From: Pseudanabaena sp. UWO311
GTDB taxonomy: Bacteria > Cyanobacteriota > Cyanobacteriia > Pseudanabaenales > Pseudanabaenaceae
DNA: 64,000 nt
NCBI RefSeq assembly: GCF_006937785.1
Contig: NZ_SJEE01000021.1
Location: 21,027 to 85,026, forward strand
Direction of reading: 5' to 3'
Notes under the pieces: model-generated
Databases searched by the model: none
Seen by the model: only the letters and a program-made list of their open reading frames with translations
What the model was told of the DNA's origin: nothing
Translations under genes and position numbers: made by a program
Part shown: piece after piece, positions 33,238 through 42,206 of the stretch
Layout: every line of letters begins with the position of its first letter
Numbering within the stretch: the first letter of the stretch is position 1

Positions 33238-36200
33238 ATGCTCAGTGCCATCATTAAATGGGCGATCGCTCGTCGTTGGTTGGTTATTTTTGGGGCGATG
33301 ATTCTTAGCATTTGGATATTTCGTACCATTGTCCAAATGCCCTTAGACGTATTTCCTCCCTTTGCACCACCACAAGTTGAGATTCAAACAGAAGCCGCAG
33401 GATTCGCCCCTGAAGAAGTAGAGTCACTGGTGACATTGCCGATTGAGAGCGCCATTAATGGCACTGCGGGAGTAACTGCGGTGCGTTCTTCGAGTGCCGC
33501 TAGCATCTCCGTGGTGCGCGTGATTTTTAACTGGGGAACCGATATTTATCAAGCTCGGCAACTGGTAACAGAGCGATTACAGGCGGCTCGAAGTAAATTA
33601 CCCGCATCCGTGGAAGCTCCCAAAATAGCTCCCATTAGTTCACCAATTGGGACAATTATTACCTATGCTTTTACTTCTAAAAGTAATGACTTAATGGAAG
33701 TGCGGCGATTTGTCGATTGGCATGTTACTAATCGCTTGCTTGCTGTATCTGGGGTTGCCCAAGTGATTGTATTTGGCGGCGATGTACGGCAATATCAAGT
33801 TCTAGTTGCACCTGAAAAATTACAGGCTTTTAATGTATCGCTGCAAGAGGTATCAGATGCGGTGGCGGCGGCTAATGTGAATGCTGCGGGTGGTTATTTG
33901 ATTACGCCCGATCGCGAAAAATTGATTCGAGGTATTGGGCGGATTGAAGATATTGAAGCTCTCAAACAATCAGTGATTACGTCTCGTAATGGTGTACCTG
34001 TGAAGATTAGTGATGTCGCTGATGTAAAAATTGGTGCAGCAGTGAAGCGGGGTGATGCTAGTGTGAATACAGAAAAGGCGGTCGTGGCAATCATTAATAA
34101 ACAGCCGCAAGCGGATACACTCTCCGTTACCCGTGCCGTAGAAGCCGCTATGAATGAGGTGAAGGCAGGCTTACCTGAAGGTATTAAAATTAACACCACC
34201 TTCCGTCAAGAAGCTTATATCGATGCTTCAATTGAGAATGTGCAGGAAGCCTTAATCGAAGGCAGTATTATCGTTGCCCTAATTTTGATTCCCTTCTTGA
34301 TGAATTGGCGGAACTTATTGGTATGTTTGGCGGCTTTGCCTTTGTCTTTATTGATCGGAGTATTGGCTCTCAACTGGTTAGGGCAAGGCTTGAATACGAT
34401 GACTCTAGGTGGTTTGGCGGTAGCGATCGGTTCGGCGGTGGATGACGCGATCGTTGATGCTGAAAATGTGTACCGATGTCTGAGGGAAAATAAACATTCT
34501 GATCATCCTAGACCAGTTTTAGAGGTGGTTTTTGATGGCTGTCAGGAAGTGCGCGATTCGGTATTTGGAGCCACCGTGATTACAATTGTTGTCTTCTCTC
34601 CCATCTTTGCGCTCACTGGTGTGGAAGGAAGTATTTTTATTCCGATGGGATTGGGCTATTTAGCCGCAGTAATAGCCTCTAGCTTTGTGGCGCTTACAGT
34701 TACACCTGCCCTCTGCGCGATTTTGCTGCCTCATGGACATCTCCCTGAGCGAGAACCTTGGGTAGCGAGGTTCTTCAAAAAACTTTATCTGCCACTCATC
34801 AAATTTGCGATGCAGCGATCGCAGATCACTATTGGTATTGCAGCAACGAGTTTACTGGTCTCTGCGATCGTAGTTCCATCCTTCGGGCGCATCTTTCTCC
34901 CCGAATTTCAGGAGCAATCGCTAGTTAATACATTACTGCTCTATCCCGGCTCATCCCTAGAAGCAACCAACAGCGCCGCCTCGGTAATAGAGCATAAGCT
35001 GAAAGACAATCCTAGATTCCAAAACATTCAAGTGCGTTCTGGTCGGGCGGAAGGTGATGCTGATGCCGCTGGGGTAAACTTGGCGCATGTCGATGTGGAG
35101 TTGAGTGAGATGGGCATGAAGGATCGCAAAGCAAGCATTGATTTATTGCGCCAAGAGTTTGGGAAGGTGATCGGAGCGGCTCCAAATGTCGGCGGATTTA
35201 TTTCGCACCGCATGGATGAAGTGTTGTCTGGGGTCAGAAGTGCGATCGCGGTCAAGATTTTTGGTGCGGAACTAGAACAACTTCGCACTTTAGGACAGCA
35301 AGTAAATGATGTCATGCGATCGGTTGAAGGCGTAGTCGATCTGCAACTAGAACCGCAGATTCCTGTAGAACAAATTCAAATTAAATTTGATCGCATTGCA
35401 GCAGCAAGATATGGTTTGACCATTGGCAAACTTTCGGAAACAGTTGAAACAGCTTTAAACGGGAAAGTAGTTTCTCAAGTTTTAGAACAACAACAAACCT
35501 TTGATCTGGTGGTATGGCTGAAGCCTGAAGCGCGTCAAAATTTAGATCAGATCGGTAATCTGATGGTGGATACTCCCGCTGGGAATAAAATTCCATTGGC
35601 GCAAGTAGCTAAGGTAATCGATGGCAAGGGTGCAAATACAATTAACCGTGAAAATGTTTCGCGATTGATTGTCGTGGCGGCAAATGCACAGGGGCGAGAT
35701 TTGCGATCGGTCGTGAGCGAAATTCAGGCAAAGGTTAAGCAACAGGTTCAGATTCCTGCGGGTTACTACATCCAATATGCAGGACAATTTGAAGCCGAAG
35801 GAAGGGCTTCACAAAATATTGTGCTGTTCAGCGCGATCGCCTTCGTGGTGATTACAGTAATCATGTATCTCTCAGTCAAATCAGTTGCCTCCACTGTGAT
35901 GATTATGATTAATCTGCCCCTAGCAATGGTGGGCGGTGTGATAGCGGTGGCGCTGATGGGTGGCGTTTTGTCGATCGCCTCTTTGGTGGGTTTTGTGACT
36001 CTATTTGGGGTCGCAACTCGCAATGGTCTATTGCTAGTAGACAACTACAACACCAAGTTTGCGTCAGGAATGCCTTTAAGAGATCTATTGATCCAAGGAT
36101 CAATGGAACGCCTCAATGCGATTCTGATGACTGCCTTCACATCTGCTCTAGGGTTAGCGCCCCTAGTTGTGGCAGGTGGTGCGGGTAAGGAATTACTGCA

Positions 36201-36330
36201 ACCATTATCCATCGTGGTTTTGGGCGGTTTATTTACTTCCACCGCTCTTACTTTGCTCGTACTTCCAGCGATCTACTCTCAGTTCTGGAAATACCTCGTA
36301 CCCAAACCCAAATTATCTATCAACATATAA
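33238..36330 (+). CDS. Heavy-metal efflux RND transporter (CusA/CzcA family)
   Basis: 1030 residues from ATG 33238; the frame extends to 33187, but the shorter start matches the family N-terminus (LSAIIKWAIARRW) and fits the operator. The RND layout is complete: one N-terminal helix, two large periplasmic loops (about 35-335 and 535-840) and two bundles of membrane helices. Helix 4 reads AVAIGSAVDDAIVDAENVYR, the heavy-metal subclass with two adjacent Asp for proton relay. It exports metal ions from periplasm or cytoplasm with an adaptor and an outer-membrane channel. Neither of these is encoded in this window. The lipoprotein, regulator and kinase genes follow. Confidence 0.92.
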   Translation: MLSAIIKWAIARRWLVIFGAMILSIWIFRTIVQMPLDVFPPFAPPQVEIQTEAAGFAPEEVESLVTLPIESAINGTAGVTAVRSSSAASISVVRVIFNWGTDIYQARQLVTERLQAARSKLPASVEAPKIAPISSPIGTIITYAFTSKSNDLMEVRRFVDWHVTNRLLAVSGVAQVIVFGGDVRQYQVLVAPEKLQAFNVSLQEVSDAVAAANVNAAGGYLITPDREKLIRGIGRIEDIEALKQSVITSRNGVPVKISDVADVKIGAAVKRGDASVNTEKAVVAIINKQPQADTLSVTRAVEAAMNEVKAGLPEGIKINTTFRQEAYIDASIENVQEALIEGSIIVALILIPFLMNWRNLLVCLAALPLSLLIGVLALNWLGQGLNTMTLGGLAVAIGSAVDDAIVDAENVYRCLRENKHSDHPRPVLEVVFDGCQEVRDSVFGATVITIVVFSPIFALTGVEGSIFIPMGLGYLAAVIASSFVALTVTPALCAILLPHGHLPEREPWVARFFKKLYLPLIKFAMQRSQITIGIAATSLLVSAIVVPSFGRIFLPEFQEQSLVNTLLLYPGSSLEATNSAASVIEHKLKDNPRFQNIQVRSGRAEGDADAAGVNLAHVDVELSEMGMKDRKASIDLLRQEFGKVIGAAPNVGGFISHRMDEVLSGVRSAIAVKIFGAELEQLRTLGQQVNDVMRSVEGVVDLQLEPQIPVEQIQIKFDRIAAARYGLTIGKLSETVETALNGKVVSQVLEQQQTFDLVVWLKPEARQNLDQIGNLMVDTPAGNKIPLAQVAKVIDGKGANTINRENVSRLIVVAANAQGRDLRSVVSEIQAKVKQQVQIPAGYYIQYAGQFEAEGRASQNIVLFSAIAFVVITVIMYLSVKSVASTVMIMINLPLAMVGGVIAVALMGGVLSIASLVGFVTLFGVATRNGLLLVDNYNTKFASGMPLRDLLIQGSMERLNAILMTAFTSALGLAPLVVAGGAGKELLQPLSIVVLGGLFTSTALTLLVLPAIYSQFWKYLVPKPKLSINI

Positions 36331-36385
36331 GAATTGCTGTGCGGCTTTGCCGCTCAACACTAAACAACTAAAGGAGCTTATTATT

Positions 36386-36937
36386 ATGCGATCGCTAAAA
36401 TCCTTGAAATCTCTCACCATCGTATCAAGCTTAATTTGCCTCATCGCGATCGCTGCCTGTTCTAGTCCTACCCCAGAGACAAAACCAGCGCCGCCAAATC
36501 CTATCCAAACTTCCGCGAATCCTAGCGCATCAACTAAAGCCACTGCTCCAAAAAGTAGTGACAAAAATAGTGACCAAGCCAGTGACAAGCCCAATGATAA
36601 AACCAGTGAGAATCATGGCAAAGCTAATCAAGGCGGACAAGTTGTTGAAGTTGGCGCATATCATTTAGAATTGGTCTCGATCAACGAAGATGGGGGTGTG
36701 CATATCGATCTATTTTTGCAAAATGGTAGTGACCATTCACCAATCCCTGATGCAAAAGTAAGCGCACAGGTACAACTCCCCAATGGCACAAAAAAATCTC
36801 TGGATATGCCATATAAGGCGGATGGGAAACATTATGGAGCATTGTTGTCTGAGACAATTGCAGGGGAATACAAGGTCGTAATCCTCAGCGAAATTAAAGG
36901 TGAGAAGATCAATGGTAGATTTGCTTTTAAGCGATAA
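36386..36937 (+). CDS. Periplasmic lipoprotein associated with the RND pump
   Basis: 183 residues from ATG 36386, with AAGGAG at 36371-36376. A lipobox is clear (LIAIAACSS, Cys about residue 25), followed by a Pro/Ser/Lys/Asp-rich linker (about 27-85) that repeats SDK/NDK units, then a 95-residue beta-rich domain (GAYHLELVSINEDGGVHIDLFLQ, VSAQVQLPNGTKKSLDMPY). The domain resembles FixH/YtkA-like or metal-accessory folds only in outline. Position between the pump and its regulators suggests a metal-sensing or capture role (inference). A hairpin lies just after its stop. Confidence 0.75.
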   Translation: MRSLKSLKSLTIVSSLICLIAIAACSSPTPETKPAPPNPIQTSANPSASTKATAPKSSDKNSDQASDKPNDKTSENHGKANQGGQVVEVGAYHLELVSINEDGGVHIDLFLQNGSDHSPIPDAKVSAQVQLPNGTKKSLDMPYKADGKHYGALLSETIAGEYKVVILSEIKGEKINGRFAFKR

Positions 36938-36945
36938 TTTTTTTG

Positions 36946-36974
36946 TAATGTGCGGCGCAAAGCGCCGCACATTA
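36946..36974. repeat. 13-bp inverted repeat between lipoprotein and regulator genes
   Basis: Arms 36946-36958 and 36962-36974 pair perfectly around AAA. It sits between the lipoprotein stop and the regulator start 22 nt later, so it could lower expression of the downstream regulatory genes. Confidence 0.75.
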
Positions 36975-36995
36975 TATGATTACTAGAAATAACCT

Positions 36996-37718
36996 ATGCG
37001 TATTCTGTTAGTAGAAGATGAACCTGACCTTGGCGCAGCGATCGCAAATCGTTTGCGCCAAGAAAAGTATGTTGTAGATTGGGCTAAGGATGGCGCTGAG
37101 GCTTGGAATTATCTGGAGAGCCAATGGACTCAATATACCGTTGGGATTTTTGATTGGATGTTGCCGAAATTGTCAGGATTGGAACTATGTAAGAAATTGC
37201 GATCGCAAAAAAGCACCTTGCCAATTTTAATGCTCACCGCCAAAGATAGCATCGAAGATCGAGTCACTGGGCTGGATGCAGGAGCCGATGACTATCTGGT
37301 GAAACCTTTTGGAATGGTTGAGTTGTTGGCACGATTGCGAGCATTACAAAGGCGATCGCCTCAATTGCAAGCGATTCAATTAAAAGTAGGAAATCTCACC
37401 CTTGATTACAATACGGCAACGGTTTCTTCTAAAGATACTAATGGAATCACGCAAGTTCCCTTAACCGCTAAAGAGTTTCAGCTTTTAGAATACTTCATGC
37501 AGCGTCCCAATCAGATTATTTCTCGCGATCAAATTCTCTATCAACTATGGGAAATTCAATCAGAACCAGAAAGCAATGTGGTTGCCGCCCAAATGCGTTT
37601 ACTGAGACGTAAACTAGCAGATAGTAATTGCCTCATCTCCATTGAAACCATCTATGGATTAGGGTATCGCCTGAATCAGAAGCCTGAATTAATAAAGGAA
37701 TTAGATGAACCAGAATAG
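36996..37718 (+). CDS. OmpR-family response regulator (RppA/NrsR/CopR-like)
   Basis: 240 residues. Receiver residues are acidic pair Glu8-Asp9 near LLVEDEPD, phospho-Asp53 (GIFDWMLP), Thr in MLTAKDS, and Lys in DDYLVKPF. The winged-helix DNA-binding domain (about 130-235) ends in SIETIYGLGYRLN. The best comparison is with cyanobacterial RppA/NrsR-type regulators that control metal efflux genes. The kinase gene overlaps the end by 14 nt, so both are translated together. It is a plausible binder of the TTTCAT repeat at 33168. Confidence 0.9.
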   Translation: MRILLVEDEPDLGAAIANRLRQEKYVVDWAKDGAEAWNYLESQWTQYTVGIFDWMLPKLSGLELCKKLRSQKSTLPILMLTAKDSIEDRVTGLDAGADDYLVKPFGMVELLARLRALQRRSPQLQAIQLKVGNLTLDYNTATVSSKDTNGITQVPLTAKEFQLLEYFMQRPNQIISRDQILYQLWEIQSEPESNVVAAQMRLLRRKLADSNCLISIETIYGLGYRLNQKPELIKELDEPE

Positions 37719-39039
37719 TCTATTTTTTCGCGCCCGTTGGCGACTTGCCCTCTGGTATTCAGGTGTGATGGGCATCATCCTCTGCCTCGCGGGAGTAGGC
37801 GCTTATCACATGATGGTTCATGCTCATTGGCAAGGCTTACAAGACGAAATCGAAGCAGTGGCGGGAACTCTGCACGATACGCTTGAGCCAATGTTGCACC
37901 AGCCTGATCAAATGAATCCATACGTTCAGAATGTACTTCCCAATCTCTGCATAATCACTGAACCATGTGCTAATTCTCCACAAAATCAAAGCAAGCGACA
38001 TATTCTCGGTGTCACCCAAACCAATGATTATTACATTCATTTTCGCGATCGCAGTTACCAGACCATCGCCACGGTCGGCAACTTGCCAGAATCAGAAGTA
38101 AATCGGGAAGCAGTTTGGCAAATACTCAGAGATCCGCAAGGCAGGAACTATTATCAATTTTCACTATTGCTCAAAAATTCCGCAGGATTACCTTGGGGCT
38201 ATATGCAAATCGGGCGATCGATGGCAGATTATGATCGACATTTGAGCGAGTCAAGACTAGCTCTATTATTGGGGCTTCCCATTGGATTTGTGGCGATCGC
38301 GATCGCCAGTTGGTATTTAGCCAAAATCGCTATGCAACCCGTTTATACCTCTTATCAGCAGATCCAACAATTCACTGCTGATGTCGCCCATGAGTTACGC
38401 ACACCCCTCGCCGCCATCCAAGCTACGGTTGAATCATCCTTAGCGATGGATGTACTTCCAGAAACCGATTCTCGCAATGTCTTAAATGTGATTGAGCGCC
38501 AAAATAGTCGCCTGTCTCAACTAGTTGGGGATTTATTACTATTGTCCCGATTAGATATCGAGACTAATCCACCAAAGTTTTCACACTGTTGTCTGAACGA
38601 TATTCTCTGCGATCTTGTCGAAGAATTAGCATCCCTAGCCTTAGCTTCGGATATTAGCCTAAATCTCGATCTCAAGACCGAAACACCTATATATATTATG
38701 GGCAATGAGTCCCAGCTATATCGGCTATTCTCTAATCTCATCGCCAACGCTATACAATATTCCAATCTAAATGGAACTGTTTCTATTTCCCTGACTCTCC
38801 AAGATCGCGATGCGATCGCCCAAATCCGCGATACAGGTATCGGCATCGCTGAGCAAGATTTGCCACATATTTTTGATCGCTTTTATCGAGTAAATAGCGA
38901 TCGCTCACGGACTACAGGCGGTTCTGGGTTGGGACTGGCCATTGCCAAGGCGATCGCCAATAGGCATCGCGGGAATATTCAGGTAACTAGCGAATTAGGA
39001 AAAGGCAGCAAATTTATAGTTTCTTTCAAGTCAGTTTAA
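37705..39039 (+). CDS. Sensor histidine kinase (RppB/NrsS/CopS-like)
   Basis: 444 residues. One membrane helix at about 12-33 and another at about 190-210 enclose a periplasmic domain of about 155 residues. Its first part has several possible metal ligands (HMMVHAHW near residue 32, HQPDQM, and Cys in LCIITEPC). There is no obvious HAMP domain. The cytoplasmic part has the H-box AHELRTPLAAI near residue 230, N-box LIANAIQYS, G1 IRDTGIGIAEQD and G2 GGSGLGLAIAKAI. It overlaps the regulator gene by 14 nt. A hairpin follows directly. Confidence 0.9.
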   Translation: MNQNSLFFRARWRLALWYSGVMGIILCLAGVGAYHMMVHAHWQGLQDEIEAVAGTLHDTLEPMLHQPDQMNPYVQNVLPNLCIITEPCANSPQNQSKRHILGVTQTNDYYIHFRDRSYQTIATVGNLPESEVNREAVWQILRDPQGRNYYQFSLLLKNSAGLPWGYMQIGRSMADYDRHLSESRLALLLGLPIGFVAIAIASWYLAKIAMQPVYTSYQQIQQFTADVAHELRTPLAAIQATVESSLAMDVLPETDSRNVLNVIERQNSRLSQLVGDLLLLSRLDIETNPPKFSHCCLNDILCDLVEELASLALASDISLNLDLKTETPIYIMGNESQLYRLFSNLIANAIQYSNLNGTVSISLTLQDRDAIAQIRDTGIGIAEQDLPHIFDRFYRVNSDRSRTTGGSGLGLAIAKAIANRHRGNIQVTSELGKGSKFIVSFKSV

Positions 39040-39046
39040 TATACAC

Positions 39047-39093
39047 TTAAGAAGCCTGTACGGCTTACTCAGAAAGCCGTACAGGCTTCTTAA
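39047..39093. terminator. 20-bp inverted repeat between convergent kinase and cysK
   Basis: Arms 39047-39066 and 39074-39093 pair perfectly around ACTCAGA. It starts 7 nt after the kinase stop and 32 nt before the cysK stop, so it probably terminates both. Confidence 0.8.
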
Positions 39094-39125
39094 AGCCTTT
39101 GTAATGGGAGTACAAGTCAGGAGTA

Positions 39126-40079
39126 TTAACTCAGCGCCATCAATTCAGGATCTTGGAATAGAGGCGTACTCAAGTAACGTTCGCCAAAACTAGGCTGAAT
39201 CATCACCACCATTTTGCCTGCATTCTCAGGACGCTTGGCAATCTGTACTGCTGCATAAAGGGCTGCTCCACTAGAGATTCCCGATAGAAGTCCTTCTTCA
39301 CGCGCTAATCTGCGTCCATAGGCGATCGCTTGATCGTCAGTCACAGGAATAATCTCGTCAATCAGTTCTGTTTTGAGAACTTCAGGGATAAATCCTGCGC
39401 CGATGCCTTGGATTTTGTGGGGACCTGGGCGACTGCCTGCTAAAACTTGGCTATTGGCTGGCTCGACTGCGATCGCTTTAAACGATGGCTTGCGTGATTT
39501 AATCACCTCAGCAATCCCTGTAATCGTACCGCCAGTGCCAACGCCCGAAATCAGAAAGTCAACTTGTCCTTCAGTATCTTCCCAAATTTCTTCAGCAGTA
39601 GTCTTGCGATGGATCGCAGGATTAGATGGATTACGGAACTGTTGCAACATATAAGCATCGGGAGTGCTTTCGCTGATTTCCTTAGCGCGACGGATTGCGC
39701 CGCCCATGCCTTCAGTACCAGGAGTAAGTTCGAGGGTAGCTCCATAGGCGCGTAGCATCGATCTCCTCTCCATACTCATGGTTTCGGGCATAGTCAGGAT
39801 TAATTTGTAGCCCTTAGCAGCAGCCACCATCGCGAGCGCGATCCCTGTATTACCCGAAGTAGGCTCCACCAAAATCGTCTTATTTGGCGCAATCAAGCCC
39901 TGCTCTTCAGCTTCTTGGATCATGTTCACCCCGATCCGATCCTTGACCGAGGCGGCGGGATTCATGCCCTCTAGCTTGACAATAATTCGTGCCACGCAAC
40001 CTTCAGCCTTGGGGATACGCTGCAATTCGACCAGTGGGGTACGTCCGACTAATTCGGTTATGTTATTGGCGATTTTCAT
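39126..40079 (-). CDS. cysK: Cysteine synthase A
   Basis: 317 residues, the normal length. It makes cysteine from O-acetylserine and sulfide with pyridoxal phosphate. Lys46 in [11 protein letters not shown] binds [14 protein letters not shown] near residue 70 is the substrate loop, and [10 protein letters not shown] near 178 binds the phosphate. The C-terminal [11 protein letters not shown] block is conserved. Start ATG 40079. It stands alone and convergent with the kinase gene. Confidence 0.96.
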   Translation of the reverse strand: MKIANNITELVGRTPLVELQRIPKAEGCVARIIVKLEGMNPAASVKDRIGVNMIQEAEEQGLIAPNKTILVEPTSGNTGIALAMVAAAKGYKLILTMPETMSMERRSMLRAYGATLELTPGTEGMGGAIRRAKEISESTPDAYMLQQFRNPSNPAIHRKTTAEEIWEDTEGQVDFLISGVGTGGTITGIAEVIKSRKPSFKAIAVEPANSQVLAGSRPGPHKIQGIGAGFIPEVLKTELIDEIIPVTDDQAIAYGRRLAREEGLLSGISSGAALYAAVQIAKRPENAGKMVVMIQPSFGERYLSTPLFQDPELMALS

Positions 40080-40297
40080 AGATAAATGCTTAATTGAGTG
40101 CGGGTAAATGAGCTTGTAGTCAACTTTAGAGCATTTTTGAGGTCTTGGGAATTTCTTAAGGCAAAGAGGCGATCGCTGCTTTTATCTCCCAAAAGCTACA
40201 CACACTAACCCTTTTCGGCTTTAATAGGTATATTGCGATCGCAAAAAAATTTCACAACATCATCACAAACTTATTAATTAATATTAAATAAACTCCT

Positions 40298-40705
40298 ATG
40301 GCTGCTACTTTAAAAGATTTTTTAGAAGAATGTCACACTCTCGGCTTAGTGCGTCTGATCGTCACCAGTGATGCGGGTGTGCTAGAAGCAAGGGTAAATA
40401 TCGAGAAGTTGTTTTATGCGGAGTTGCCTAAGGGCAAATATGCGAATATGCATTCTGAGCATATCGAGTTTCACCTAAACATGGACAAAATCACTGATGT
40501 CCGCTTTGAAACAGGTGAAGCCAAGCGCGGCAATTTCACCACCTACGCTATCCGTTTCCTCGATGCCGATGATAAGGCGCAAATGAGTGCTTTCCTGCAA
40601 TGGGGGAAACCAGGTGAATATGCCGAAGGTCAAGTCGAGGCATGGTCTGCGCTCAAAGACAAGTACGGCGAAACTTGGAAACCTGAACCTGTTGAGAGCG
40701 TATAG
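40298..40705 (+). CDS. Conserved cyanobacterial protein, possibly ChuX/HutX-like
   Basis: 135 residues, soluble, no signal peptide. The pattern HIEFHLNMDKITDVRF followed by YAIRFLDADDKAQMSAFLQWG recalls the strand order of ChuX/HutX heme-handling proteins (H-x-H/N and F-D-x-x-G/K), but I see no certain heme ligand. The N-terminus LKDFLEECHTLGLVRLIVTSD resembles a transcript-side helix-strand pair seen in that group. The call is tentative. It lies between cysK and the toxin-antitoxin island, facing the latter. Confidence 0.5.
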   Translation: MAATLKDFLEECHTLGLVRLIVTSDAGVLEARVNIEKLFYAELPKGKYANMHSEHIEFHLNMDKITDVRFETGEAKRGNFTTYAIRFLDADDKAQMSAFLQWGKPGEYAEGQVEAWSALKDKYGETWKPEPVESV

Positions 40706-40771
40706 GTCATAATTGTCAATATTTCTATCTGCGATCGCTCCAGAGCGAAAATCCATTCAATTTTCCCACCC

Positions 40772-40803
40772 ACATCAAACAGCGATCGCCTCCAGCACAA
40801 AAC
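40772..40803. repeat. Degenerate copy of the 55-bp HIP1 repeat (left border)
   Basis: CATCAAACAGCGATCGCC followed by TCCAGCACAAAAC matches the core of the repeat arrays at 41424, 42091 and 42691. It sits immediately left of the brnT pseudogene. Confidence 0.65.
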
Positions 40804-40857
40804 TTTTGGATGAACTTGTATTGACAACGTAAATACGCTTTGACTAAAATACACAGT

Positions 40858-41217
40858 ATGGATTTGTATTTTGTACTGAACGGGATTAAATTTGTTTGGA
40901 ATGAGGAGAAGGCTCGGATTAATCCTATTAATCATGATGGAGTGACATTTCAGCAAGCTACTGAAGCCTTTTTTGATCCATTTTTAGTAGTAGTTGATGC
41001 AAGTCGTAATGATGAAGAGAGAGACGCTGTGATTGGCTTAGATAAACGATGAAATCTTCTTTACGTTGTTTATGTTGAACGGGAGAACGATTTAGTTCGG
41101 ATTATTTCTGCAAGAAAAGCAACACGCAAGGAGCATGAATATTATGAAAACTGCAGCTTTAAAAAAACGATTGGATCGAAATCGTCCGATGGCAACGGTG
41201 ACAATCCGTATTCCTGA
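40858..41217 (+). pseudogene. brnT: BrnT-family toxin, interrupted by in-frame TGA
   Basis: The frame from ATG 40858 reads a BrnT toxin start (FVWNEEKARIN, NHDGVTFQQATEAF, DERDA-like region). It meets TGA at 41050-41052 after 64 codons. Reading on in the same frame gives NLLYVVYVERENDLVRIISARKATRKEHEYYE, exactly the missing BrnT C-terminus, so a single nonsense change has split an otherwise intact gene. The truncated product lacks the RIISARKA(T) active-site strand and should be non-toxic. The brnA antitoxin gene starts inside the old 3' end at 41135. Confidence 0.8.
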
Positions 41218-41422
41218 GGATGTAATTGAAGATTTGAAAAAAGTTGCCCCATTATTAGGATTTTCTGGATATCAGCCTTTAGTTCGTGCTTATATTGGGC
41301 AGGGGCTTCGTGCTGATCTTGAGAGATTGGATGGATATTCTGTTTCTATATTTATTGAGAGTTTAAAGCGTCACGGTGTAAGTGATGAGGTGATTCGTGA
41401 CGCTTTGAGTGAGGTTGCTTAA
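41135..41422 (+). CDS. brnA: BrnA/CopG-type antitoxin
   Basis: 95 residues. A ribbon-helix-helix start (PMATVTIRIPEDVIEDLKKVA, about residues 18-38) is followed by GYQPLVRAYIGQGLRADLE, typical of BrnA-like antitoxins that bind BrnT and repress their own promoter. An in-frame ATG at 41144 is an alternative start. The toxin gene upstream is broken while this gene looks intact. The first HIP1 repeat array begins right after the stop. Confidence 0.8.
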   Translation: MNIMKTAALKKRLDRNRPMATVTIRIPEDVIEDLKKVAPLLGFSGYQPLVRAYIGQGLRADLERLDGYSVSIFIESLKRHGVSDEVIRDALSEVA

Positions 41423-41423
41423 A

Positions 41424-41551
41424 ATCAAACAGCGATCGCCCCTCACCAAAACCTGATCGCCTATTTCCATCAAATAAAACAGCTATCGCCCCCTTCATCA
41501 CCCACAAACCCAATCTCCTAAACTCAACATCAAACAGCGATCGCCTCTCAG
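41424..41551. repeat. HIP1-bearing 55-bp repeat array A (3 units)
   Basis: Three units beginning CAGCGATCGCC, CAGCTATCGCC and CAGCGATCGCC, spaced 50 and 55 bp. Each unit carries a second half-way block like ACCCGATCGCCTA and an AAC/ATCAAA lead-in. It separates brnTA from the mazEF-like pair. Confidence 0.8.
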
Positions 41552-41598
41552 TAAATATGTTAATCTGAATTAGGTTGATGCTTTAAGCAAAGGTAAAA

Positions 41599-41775
41599 AT
41601 GGATACTTTAGCGGAAACATTAAATGTAAGATTAGCCAAATGGGAACCAGATGTTGCTGAATTGGCGAGAAAGTTCATTTTGGAAATAATTGATTTAGCT
41701 GATCAGGATGCGTTAGATATTTTGCGATCGCGTTCTGTGGAACAAGAGGTATTGGATTTGCTGGATGAATATTAA
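41599..41775 (+). CDS. Small antitoxin of the MazF/PemK-like toxin
   Basis: 58 residues (MDTLAETLNVRLAKWEPDVA...). It is too short for ordinary ORF lists. It is acidic and mainly helical (LARKFILEIIDLADQDALDIL), lacks an evident N-terminal DNA-binding fold, and overlaps the toxin gene by 11 nt, the usual antitoxin-first order with coupled translation. The family assignment is by position; the sequence alone does not name it. Preceded by GTAAAA rather than a strong ribosome-binding site. Confidence 0.75.
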   Translation: MDTLAETLNVRLAKWEPDVAELARKFILEIIDLADQDALDILRSRSVEQEVLDLLDEY

Positions 41776-42088
41776 GCAGGGTGAAGTTTGGTTAGCGGAT
41801 TTGGGGATAGCAGCAAAGACTCGTCCTGTTGTCATTGTTTCCCGTTATGATGCAAATCCTCCAAGAGTTTTAGTGATTTATGTTCCTTTGACGACTCAGT
41901 ATAGAAATAGTGAGTATGAGGTCGTACTTCCTAATTTGAAGTTTCTTAATCAATCATCCATAGCTAATGTTCAGGGTATTGCTTCTATTCCTACTGCAAG
42001 GTTAGAACGCAAGTTGGGAGATTTGCCAATTGATGTGATGTTACAAATCAAGAAAGCGATTATTTTTGCATTGGATTTAAGTTTGTAA
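41765..42088 (+). CDS. MazF/PemK-family endoribonuclease toxin
   Basis: 107 residues, the normal length. The fold markers are present: KQGEVWLADLG at the start, TRPVVIVSRYDA near residue 20, VIYVPLTTQYRNSEYEV, and a SSIANVQGIASIPTARLERKLGDL block near residue 64. MazF-type toxins cut mRNA at short sites. The antitoxin gene overlaps by 11 nt upstream. Confidence 0.9.
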   Translation: MNIKQGEVWLADLGIAAKTRPVVIVSRYDANPPRVLVIYVPLTTQYRNSEYEVVLPNLKFLNQSSIANVQGIASIPTARLERKLGDLPIDVMLQIKKAIIFALDLSL

Positions 42089-42090
42089 GG

Positions 42091-42204
42091 TAGCGATCGC
42101 CCCTCATCACCCAAAAAACGATCGCCCAAATCTCAAAAACAAACAGCGATCGTCCCATACCCACCATAACCCCGATCGCCTATTCCCCACATCAACCAAC
42201 AGTA
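42091..42204. repeat. HIP1-bearing 55-bp repeat array B (2 units)
   Basis: Two units starting TAGCGATCGCC and CAGCGATCGTC, 53 bp apart, with the same secondary block CCCCGATCGCCTA. The array fills the space between the mazF-like and yoeB-like genes, whose 3' ends converge on it. Confidence 0.8.
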
Positions 42205-42206
42205 AT

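Noticed and set aside
36167..36385. Longer frame upstream of the lipoprotein
   Set aside because: It overlaps the RND gene; ATG 36386 has AAGGAG upstream and starts a proper lipoprotein signal with a Cys lipobox.
41050..41052. In-frame TGA in brnT read as a recoded amino acid
   Set aside because: Nothing suggests selenocysteine or a changed code here; a nonsense mutation is simpler.
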